Below are positions 57,779 through 64,000 of a DNA stretch of 64,000 nt, piece after piece; the first letter of the stretch is position 1, and each line of letters starts with the position of its first letter. This stretch comes from Bradyrhizobiaceae bacterium PARB1 (GTDB lineage: Bacteria > Pseudomonadota > Alphaproteobacteria > Rhizobiales > Xanthobacteraceae), in assembly GCA_002256345.1 (NCBI GenBank), contig NKIY01000003.1, positions 434,001 to 498,000 of the forward strand, given 5' to 3'. The position numbers and the translations under genes were made by a program. The notes beneath the pieces were generated by a model. The model had not been told where the DNA came from. It worked only from the letters and a program-made list of their open reading frames with translations, and ran no database searches.

Positions 57779-58876
57779 ATGAGCCTCGCCAACGTCAAGC
57801 CGGACGCGTTCATCAGGACGAAAGGTCATGTCCGGCGTCCGCCTGCATTGCTGGTGGTCAGCGGCCTCATCCTGTTCCTGCTGCTCGCCATCATGCTCGC
57901 GGCCACGGTCGGCGCCGCGGGCATTCCCCTGTCGCGTCTGCCGGCCGCGCTTGGCCTTGCGGCGCCCAGCCCGGGCGATGGGCTCCACACCCGCGATCAA
58001 CTGATCCTGTGGTCGATCCGCCTGCCGCGTATCGCCGTGGCTGCGATGATCGGTGGCATTCTCGGTGCGGCGGGCGCCATCATGCAGGGGCTGTTCCGTA
58101 ATCCGCTGGCCGATCCGGCGCTGGTCGGCGTATCCAGCGGCGGCGCCTTTGCGGCCGCTGGCGCCATCGTCATCAGCGATAGCCGCTTCGCCGCGCATAT
58201 CCATTTCCTGCAGCCGGTGCTGTTGCCGCTTGCGGCCTTTCTCGGCTCGTTGCTCACGACCGTCATCCTGTACCGCATCGCCACGCGCAGCGGGCGCACG
58301 TCGATCGCCATCTTCCTGCTGGCCGGCCTTGCCATCGCGGCTATCGCCAATGCCGGCATCGGGCTGCTCGTCTTCATCGCCGATGACCGCCAACTCCGTG
58401 ACATTACGTTCTGGCTGCTTGGGTCACTCAGCGGCGCCACCTGGAGCAAGGCGACAACCATCGTCCCTGTCTTCGCGCTCGCTTCGATCGCCATGATCTT
58501 TATTCACCGCGGCCTGGACGTGCTGATCCTCGGCGAATCCGAGGCCTTTCACTCGGGCATCGATGTCGAACGCCTCAAGCGCATCTGCATTGTCATCATC
58601 TCCGCAATGACCGGCGTGGCCGTCTCCATATGCGGCGTGGTCGGCTTCGTCGGCATCGTCGTGCCGCATCTGCTGCGGCTGATGATCGGGCCCGGCCACA
58701 GACTTTTGCTGCCGGCTTCGATCGCGCTCGGCGCAGCGATGCTGGTCTGCGCCGATACGCTGGCCCGCACCATCGTAGCACCCGCCGAGATGCCAATCGG
58801 CATTCTGACCGCCGCAGTCGGCGCGCCGGTTTTCCTGCTTATCCTGTTGCGTCAGCGCGGACTGGTCGGCCTGTGA
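57779..58876 (+). CDS. hmuU: Heme ABC transporter permease HmuU
   Basis: A 365-residue FecCD-family permease with nine to ten helices. IRLPRIAVAAMIGGILGAAG and AIMQGLFRNPLADPALVGVS are the BtuC/FecCD signatures; FVGIVVPHLLRLMIGPGHRL is the coupling region. It forms the inner-membrane channel for heme. The start one base after the hmuT stop (MSLANVKPDAFIRTKG) was chosen over an upstream Met inside hmuT. Confidence 0.95.
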   Translation: MSLANVKPDAFIRTKGHVRRPPALLVVSGLILFLLLAIMLAATVGAAGIPLSRLPAALGLAAPSPGDGLHTRDQLILWSIRLPRIAVAAMIGGILGAAGAIMQGLFRNPLADPALVGVSSGGAFAAAGAIVISDSRFAAHIHFLQPVLLPLAAFLGSLLTTVILYRIATRSGRTSIAIFLLAGLAIAAIANAGIGLLVFIADDRQLRDITFWLLGSLSGATWSKATTIVPVFALASIAMIFIHRGLDVLILGESEAFHSGIDVERLKRICIVIISAMTGVAVSICGVVGFVGIVVPHLLRLMIGPGHRLLLPASIALGAAMLVCADTLARTIVAPAEMPIGILTAAVGAPVFLLILLRQRGLVGL

Positions 58877-59691
58877 CAGAACTCCTCACAGCATCGGGCA
58901 TCTCGCTCTCGATTGGACAGGCGACATTGCTCCGGCATGTCGATCTGTCGCTGCGTGGCGGAGAGACGGTTGCCATCGTCGGCCCCAACGGCGCCGGCAA
59001 GTCGACTTTGCTGCGTCTGTTATCGGCCGATCTGCGCCCAACAGGGGGCAATGTCGCGCTCAAAGGGCGAAACATCGACGCATGGTCTCCTGCCGGTCTT
59101 GCCATGCAACGCGCAATGCTGTCGCAGCACATCACGGTCAGCTTTCCCTTCACGGTTGAGGAAGTCATTCGCATGGGGGCAGGCAATCGCCCGCTCACAG
59201 CAGTGCAGAAGCTGATCGACGATGCGATCGCGGACGTTGGCCTCGATGCATTCCGGCATCGCGAATTGCCGACAATGTCCGGCGGCGAGCAGCAGCGCGC
59301 GCATTTTGCCCGTATCCTCGTGCAGCTCGCCTGCGGCGAGGCGGCATGCGGGCCCGGCGTTCTGATGCTCGACGAACCGACATCGAGTCTCGATCTTCGT
59401 CACCAGATCGCGTTGGTGGAGACCTCGAAACAACGCGCACGCAATGGCACGGCAGTCATCGCTGTGCTGCACGATCTCAACCTGGCCATCCGCTTCGCCG
59501 ATCGCATCGTCGTCATGCGCGACGGCGCCATCGCCGCCGAGGGAACACCGCGCGAGACAATCACCGGCGATGTCCTCCGGAGCGTGTTCCATATCGATGT
59601 ACCTGTGGTGCAATCAGACGACGGGATGCCTTATCTGCTGCCACAATCCATGCGCTCCGCTGCCGATTCGCCGCTTCCCGCGCTTGACTGA
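58873..59691 (+). CDS. hmuV: Heme ABC transporter ATPase HmuV
   Basis: A 272-residue ATPase that starts at a GTG overlapping the hmuU stop (GTGA). Walker A GPNGAGKST, signature MSGGEQQRAHFARIL and Walker B VLMLDEPTSSLD are intact. It powers HmuU. The order hmuP-T-U-V, with hmuR divergent, is a standard bradyrhizobial heme module and would be iron-regulated. It is the last gene of the unit, with a 134-base gap to the next. Confidence 0.95.
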   Translation: MTELLTASGISLSIGQATLLRHVDLSLRGGETVAIVGPNGAGKSTLLRLLSADLRPTGGNVALKGRNIDAWSPAGLAMQRAMLSQHITVSFPFTVEEVIRMGAGNRPLTAVQKLIDDAIADVGLDAFRHRELPTMSGGEQQRAHFARILVQLACGEAACGPGVLMLDEPTSSLDLRHQIALVETSKQRARNGTAVIAVLHDLNLAIRFADRIVVMRDGAIAAEGTPRETITGDVLRSVFHIDVPVVQSDDGMPYLLPQSMRSAADSPLPALD

Positions 59692-59825
59692 ACTGCAGAA
59701 GAGCCGATGATTGCGACAGGCATGCATGTCGACAACGAAATTGCTCGCGGGAACTCTACCTTATTGATGAACCCCCGATGAATTCATGCATTGCCCTCCT
59801 GTCGCAGCAACCACGGAGGTTCCCC

Positions 59826-60191
59826 ATGGGGTATGCACACAGGTCAACTGCATTGGTGGTCGAAAATGACGAGGCGCAACGCACGCTCGTCAGTCTACTG
59901 TTGGAAGAAAGCGAAATGGACGTCATCGAATGCGAGAGCGCGGAAGCAGCCGTTCTCGTGCTCGAAGAGTCTGGAAACAATGTTTCGATGGTGTTCACCG
60001 ATGTCGAGCTTGCAGGCATGATGGACGGTGTTGAGCTCGCCTGTCTCGCCAAGCAACGCTATCCCGACCTGAAGGTCGTCGTCACGTCTGGGGCGCCGCG
60101 CGTCCGCCGGTTGCCTGACGGCACCTTATTCATGGCTAAACCCTGGAGCCCGATCGACGTGCTGCGGGTCGCTCAACAGGCGCTCCAATAA
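59826..60191 (+). CDS. Single-domain response regulator
   Basis: A 121-residue receiver domain only. The phosphorylation site is D59 (VFTDVELAGMMDGV), the acidic pocket is in VVENDE (E13, D15), T87/S88 lie in VVVTSGA, and K105 is in LFMAKPW. With no output domain it acts by protein contact or as a phosphate sink. The ATG follows GGAGG at a good distance; an upstream Met at 59778 is less likely. No histidine kinase is nearby. It is followed by a 10-bp hairpin. Confidence 0.9.
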   Translation: MGYAHRSTALVVENDEAQRTLVSLLLEESEMDVIECESAEAAVLVLEESGNNVSMVFTDVELAGMMDGVELACLAKQRYPDLKVVVTSGAPRVRRLPDGTLFMAKPWSPIDVLRVAQQALQ

Positions 60192-60209
60192 ACCCAGCCC
60201 GCTATCACT

Positions 60210-60236
60210 CCGCACGATCCCGATTCGATCGTGCGG
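60210..60236 (+). terminator. Hairpin after the response regulator (weak terminator)
   Basis: Arms CCGCACGATC / GATCGTGCGG with a 7-base loop, 18 bases beyond the stop. There is no T-run on the plus strand, so it may be a processing or Rho-assisted terminator. Confidence 0.55.
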
Positions 60237-60327
60237 GGGGCTTGCGTTGCGCTGCAGCGTCATGGAATAAAACAATCGGTTTCACGCCCTTTACGAGCCG
60301 ATCATTCTCTCGCAACACTCCAGCGCA

Positions 60328-61692
60328 ATGACCTCAGAATCTCCGGGACGATGGCGGGTAGCCATCGTTGGAGGTGGTGTGGCCGGCTCGCTTGCAGCCA
60401 TCTCGTTCGCGAAATTGCAGCAGATCGAGTCGATCGCCATTTTCGACCGGGATGGCGCATTTGGTCGCGGCCTCGCTTATTCTGCCACGGCGCCCTGGCA
60501 TCGCATCAATGTCCCAGCCTACAAGATGGGCGGCGTCGGCGCGGAGGACACCGAAGGTTTTGCCGATTGGCTTGCTGAGACCGGACAAGCGAACTGGTGC
60601 GACTATTCAGGCTCTTTCGTCCCGCGCTGGGTCTATGGCGATTACATCGCTGCACAACTATCGGAGATCGTTGCGAGCGGCCGCGCTGTCCTGCACACCG
60701 ATGCCATCGCGCATGTCGAACGCAACCAATCCGGCTATGAACTCACGAGTTCGTCCGGTCATCGACAGACATTCGATTTTGTCTTCCTCTGCCTCGGCAA
60801 TCCATCTCCGTCGCCGTTCCCCGGCGTCGAGACGTCACCGCGCTCCATCACCGATGTCTGGGCCCCCGGCGCGCTCGATCCGATCGGCTTGACCGACCAT
60901 GTGCTGGTGATCGGCACCGGCGCAACTGCCGTCGATGTGGTGATCGATCTCAATCGCCGCGGCATGCGGCGTCCAATCACCATGATTTCGCGTCGTGGAT
61001 TGCTGCCTCTCATCGATGCACCGGCGCAGATCGATCCCACTCCTCTGGAGAACTGGCCGGAGCCAACCGTCCGTGGCATCTTCGCAGCGTTGGTCAAGGA
61101 CACGCACCGCAAGATGGCGGCAGGGATTCCATGGCAGACCTCGATCGATACGTTCCGGCTCCAGATCGCACGGCTCTGGACCGACGCAACGCTAGCCGAA
61201 CGCGAACGCTTCTCCCGTCACCTCCGCGCCATCTGGCTCGTGCATCGACACCGGCTCGCGCCTGACGTAGCGCAATCGCTGGACAGGATGCAGGGCGAGA
61301 AGAATCTCAATGTGCTCGCCGGTCGGATCGTCAGTGCCGCGGCAACATCCGCTGGCTACGATGTGGCGATCCACCGGCGCGGCGGAACGGCCATGCAGTT
61401 GACCGTCAACTGGATTCTGAACTGTACCGGCCCCGAAGAGCGTTACGACCGCATCGAAAACCCGCTCGTCAAATCGATGCTCGCTTCCGGCATCGCCCGG
61501 CGTGGCAATAACGGTCTCGGCCTGGATGTCGATGAGACCTGCCAGATCGTGAACCTCGCCGGAGACGTTCAGAGGGGTCTCTACGCCATCGGACATGCGA
61601 CGCGTGGCGCATTCTGGGAAGTGACGGCGGCGACCAATATTCGCCAGCAGATCCTGAACATCACCAATACTCTGAAGACGATGGTGCACTAG
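60328..61692 (+). CDS. FAD/NAD(P)-binding oxidoreductase-like protein
   Basis: A 454-residue protein. The N-terminal dinucleotide loop is VAIVGGGVAGSLAA, followed by FDRDGAFGRGLAYS, a hallmark of the FAD-NAD(P)-binding domain of hydroxylase/monooxygenase-like proteins (NAD_binding_9 type). A second Rossmann motif is VLVIGTGATAVDV at about residue 190. The C-terminal part (NWILNCTGPEERYDRIENPL, GLYAIGHATRGAFWEVTAAT) is family-typical. Substrate unknown. It converges on an SsuABC/TauABC-like transporter set, which hints at a role in handling the imported compound, but this is only context. No ribosome site is evident. Confidence 0.8.
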   Translation: MTSESPGRWRVAIVGGGVAGSLAAISFAKLQQIESIAIFDRDGAFGRGLAYSATAPWHRINVPAYKMGGVGAEDTEGFADWLAETGQANWCDYSGSFVPRWVYGDYIAAQLSEIVASGRAVLHTDAIAHVERNQSGYELTSSSGHRQTFDFVFLCLGNPSPSPFPGVETSPRSITDVWAPGALDPIGLTDHVLVIGTGATAVDVVIDLNRRGMRRPITMISRRGLLPLIDAPAQIDPTPLENWPEPTVRGIFAALVKDTHRKMAAGIPWQTSIDTFRLQIARLWTDATLAERERFSRHLRAIWLVHRHRLAPDVAQSLDRMQGEKNLNVLAGRIVSAAATSAGYDVAIHRRGGTAMQLTVNWILNCTGPEERYDRIENPLVKSMLASGIARRGNNGLGLDVDETCQIVNLAGDVQRGLYAIGHATRGAFWEVTAATNIRQQILNITNTLKTMVH

Positions 61693-61698
61693 TTCGCC

Positions 61699-62472
61699 TC
61701 AGCCCTTCCGCCAAGGCACGATCACGCGCTCCAGCATGTCGAAACCGGCATTGAGCAGGAAGCCGATGATCGCGATGACAAACAGACCGACATACATGGT
61801 CTGGACGTCGAACAGCTCCCAGGCATTCCAGATCATATAGCCAAGGCCGCTCTTGGCGCCCACCATCTCGGCGATAGCGATCAGCACGAGGCCCATCCCT
61901 GCGCCCAGCTTCACGCCAGTCATGATCAGCGGCAGCGCGCCAGGCAGCGCCACGGTGCGAAACATGTTGAACCGGCTGGCGCCGAAATTGCGGCCGACAT
62001 CAAGAAAGATTGGCGCGATCTGCCGCACCCCGGCCGCCGTATTGATGACCACCGGATAGAACACGCCGATCGCGACCATCGCTATCTTCGAACTTTCGCC
62101 AAGTCCGAAAACGAGCAAGATTAGCGGCAGTAGCGAGCTCTTTGGAATCGGATAGGTCGCCGAAATCAGTGGATCGAGTGCGGCACGTACCGGCCGGTAC
62201 AGACCGATCGCGAGACCGATCGCGATCGCCGGCACGCAGCCAACGAAGAATCCGACCACCAGACGATAGAGGCTAGCGCCGAGATGACGCCACAGCTCAC
62301 CCGCCCCGATCATCTCGATCAGATGTTTGATCACATGCGACGGCGCGGGAAAAAACCTGACGTCGACGACCGCGGTGCGCGCACAAATTTCCCACACGCC
62401 GAGCAAAATGAGCGGCGAGAGAACGCTGATGGCGCGATCACTCAAAAACGACTTCGATCGCGCCACATTCAT
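61699..62472 (-). CDS. ABC transporter permease (SsuC/TauC family)
   Basis: A 257-residue permease with six helices. RFFPAPSHVIKHLIEMIGAG and PLISATYPIPKSSLLPLILL are family N-terminal features; GASRFNMFRTVALPGALPLI is the EAA loop that contacts the ATPase. It belongs to the sulfonate/nitrate/taurine importer group; substrate undetermined. It is the last gene of the three (binding protein, ATPase, permease), and overlaps the ATPase end by four bases. Confidence 0.9.
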   Translation of the reverse strand: MNVARSKSFLSDRAISVLSPLILLGVWEICARTAVVDVRFFPAPSHVIKHLIEMIGAGELWRHLGASLYRLVVGFFVGCVPAIAIGLAIGLYRPVRAALDPLISATYPIPKSSLLPLILLVFGLGESSKIAMVAIGVFYPVVINTAAGVRQIAPIFLDVGRNFGASRFNMFRTVALPGALPLIMTGVKLGAGMGLVLIAIAEMVGAKSGLGYMIWNAWELFDVQTMYVGLFVIAIIGFLLNAGFDMLERVIVPWRKG

Positions 62473-63299
62473 GCTGCGCCTCCGGGCTCTCGGTTGCGTA
62501 CACGATCGACTTCCTCGCGCAATTGCGCCCAGATGCCATAGACGAATTCGCCGTAAGCCGGCGTGTGCCGAAGCTCAACGACATTGCGTGGACGTGGCAA
62601 CGTGACCGGAACGATCGTCTTGATGCGCCCTGGTCCTGCCGTCATCACCATGATCCGGTCGCCCAGCGTCACCGCTTCGTCAACGCTATGGGTGATGAAC
62701 ACTACGGTCTTGCGTGTTTCCTCCCAGATCCGCAGCAGCTCTTCGTGCAGCAGCACTTTGTTCTGCTCGTCGAGCGCCGAGAACGGCTCATCCATGAGGA
62801 GAATGTCGGGATCGGTGGCGAAGGCCCGTGCGATAGATACGCGCTGACGCATGCCGCCGGAGAGTTGATGCGGATAAAGCGCGCGCGCACCATACATGCC
62901 GGTCTTGTTCAGGAAGTGCCCGACGACCTCGGTGATGCGCGCGGACGGAACATTGCGCATCGTCAGGCCATAGGCTGCGTTGTCCCAGACCGTCATCCAT
63001 GGAAACAGCGAGTCGCCCTGAAACACCATTGCGTTCTGTGGATGTCCCGGCTGCGGATCGCCGATATGGATCTGACCATCGGATGGCGCATCGAGGCCAG
63101 CCAGCATTCGCAGCAAGGTCGTCTTGCCGCAACCGCTTGGTCCGACCACCACGAAAAAAGTACTGGCGGGAATGTCGAGAGTGATCCTGTCCAGTGCCAA
63201 TTGCTCGCCATGGCGCTTGGACACATCACGCAGACTGATTTTCGCTGGCGCCACGGCCTCCTCCAATGAGGGCATCGGAGTGATCGCCTGCATCGCCAC
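62469..63299 (-). CDS. ABC transporter ATPase (SsuB/TauB family)
   Basis: A 276-residue ATPase with Walker A GPSGCGKTT, signature LSGGMRQRVSIARAFAT and Walker B ILLMDEPFSALDEQ. TVWDNAAYGLTMRNVPSARI and PVTLPRPRNVVELRHTPAYG are typical of SsuB/TauB. It energises the permease encoded next. An 18-base gap separates it from the substrate-binding gene upstream. Confidence 0.92.
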   Translation of the reverse strand: MAMQAITPMPSLEEAVAPAKISLRDVSKRHGEQLALDRITLDIPASTFFVVVGPSGCGKTTLLRMLAGLDAPSDGQIHIGDPQPGHPQNAMVFQGDSLFPWMTVWDNAAYGLTMRNVPSARITEVVGHFLNKTGMYGARALYPHQLSGGMRQRVSIARAFATDPDILLMDEPFSALDEQNKVLLHEELLRIWEETRKTVVFITHSVDEAVTLGDRIMVMTAGPGRIKTIVPVTLPRPRNVVELRHTPAYGEFVYGIWAQLREEVDRVRNREPGGAA

Positions 63300-63317
63300 G
63301 ATCTCCCGTCAGCCCGT

Positions 63318-64000
63318 TCAATTCGACGCCTTGAACGGTCCGAGCACCGGTTTCAGTTCATTGACGAAGGACATGTCGACGACGCCTTCGGTCGAAATGT
63401 CGTTGGCAACCAAACCGCGAGACTTGAAATAGGCCAGGTCGGTCTCGACACTGGCGCGATTGATCTGCCCATCGGGATCGATAAAGACCGGCACCATCTG
63501 ATGCAGCAGCGAGGCATCCTTGATCCCCGTCATTTCGGCGATGTCGTTGATCATGGCTTCGGCACCAGGACCTGTAATCTTGCCGTCCTTCAAGGTCGCC
63601 GCGTAGTCGCGGACGCCGCGCAGATAGGCCTTGAGAAAGGCCGTAACAGTCTTGCGGTCTTCGGCAAATTTACCGTTGATGAGCAACATTGCCGTCTGCT
63701 GCACCGGATAGAAGTCATCGACGCCGACAAAGCGCACCGCAACATTGTTGCGCACCATGGCGGTGATGCCGGGTTCGGCGGAAATAGAAGCGTCGATCGC
63801 CTTGTTGGCGAAGGCAGTCAGATGTTGTGGAAATGGCAGAAACACTTTTTCGATATCGCCGTCATTCAATCCGGCCTTTTTGAGCGCCTGATTGATCACC
63901 GATTCGTCCGCCGCTCCGTTGGCGATGATCGCAACTTTCTTGCCCTTCAGATCGGCCAGCGATTTGAACGCGCCGGAGTCGATCAGGTCCTTGCGTACCA
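63318..64000 (-). CDS. ABC transporter substrate-binding protein (NMT1/SsuA-like), 5' end beyond the window
   Basis: The frame continues through the right edge, so the N-terminus and signal peptide are not visible; about 226 residues are seen. DLKGKKVAIIANGAADESVI and AFANKAIDASISAEPGITAM are the NMT1/THI5-like fold of SsuA/TauA proteins. QTAMLLINGKFAEDRKTVTA and FLKAYLRGVRDYAATLKDGK are typical of the second lobe. It would deliver a sulfonate, nitrogen compound or aromatic acid to the following ATPase and permease. The true substrate cannot be told. Confidence 0.92.
   Translation of the reverse strand, partial: VRKDLIDSGAFKSLADLKGKKVAIIANGAADESVINQALKKAGLNDGDIEKVFLPFPQHLTAFANKAIDASISAEPGITAMVRNNVAVRFVGVDDFYPVQQTAMLLINGKFAEDRKTVTAFLKAYLRGVRDYAATLKDGKITGPGAEAMINDIAEMTGIKDASLLHQMVPVFIDPDGQINRASVETDLAYFKSRGLVANDISTEGVVDMSFVNELKPVLGPFKASN

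Overview
The window looks like chromosomal DNA of a high-GC alphaproteobacterium of the Bradyrhizobium / Rhodopseudomonas / Tardiphaga group (Nitrobacteraceae, formerly Bradyrhizobiaceae). This rests on the tol-pal-tilS-ftsH order, an HmuP-type heme-uptake locus, an AAK-rich H1-like protein and long palindromic intergenic repeats. The genus is an inference. No phage, integrase, transposase, CRISPR array, rRNA or tRNA was recognised.

0-11 kb (mostly + strand): the end of hisZ and all of hisG; a glycosyltransferase overlapping a ChbG/HpnK-type deacetylase; a DUF2076 protein; an L,D-transpeptidase; a CheZ-like phosphatase with a FliM-like tail; a lipoprotein; groES-groEL behind a CIRCE element; and an exported orphan protein. 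11-19 kb: a small META-like exported protein, a lactate/glycolate permease, a frameshifted ABC half-transporter, a ClC exchanger, a TorF-type porin and an H1-like basic protein. 19-26 kb: glycolate oxidase glcD-glcE-glcF, cytochrome c2, a TetR regulator and the AzlCD exporter.

26-31 kb: a ribonucleotide reductase operon, nrdA-nrdB. A cobalamin riboswitch precedes nrdA. NrdB has Phe in place of the radical Tyr and a Glu as first metal ligand, which marks it as a class Ic (Mn/Fe) subunit. NrdA has two tandem ATP-cones. This is the most striking system in the window: a B12-switched, tyrosyl-radical-independent reductase.

31-46 kb (- strand): an integral-membrane GT87 glycosyltransferase, then the Tol-Pal envelope locus tolQ-tolR-tolA-tolB ... 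pal-cpoB-(VOC)-tilS-ftsH. A GGDEF/EAL protein and a FeeM-like N-acyl amino acid synthase are inserted between tolB and pal. Upstream lie a DUF2852 gene and a TetR gene, each with a related palindrome near its start.

46-53 kb: a six-gene operon, livK-livH-livM-livG-livF plus a CnbZ-like gene, with a divergent LysR regulator. 53-60 kb: a heme module, with hmuR, an IsdG-type heme monooxygenase and hutX on one side and hmuP-hmuT-hmuU-hmuV on the other. 60-64 kb: a single-domain response regulator, an FAD/NAD(P)-binding protein, and an SsuABC/TauABC-like transporter whose substrate-binding gene runs off the window.

The intergenic regions carry several families of 80-190 bp imperfect palindromes, three of them present twice.
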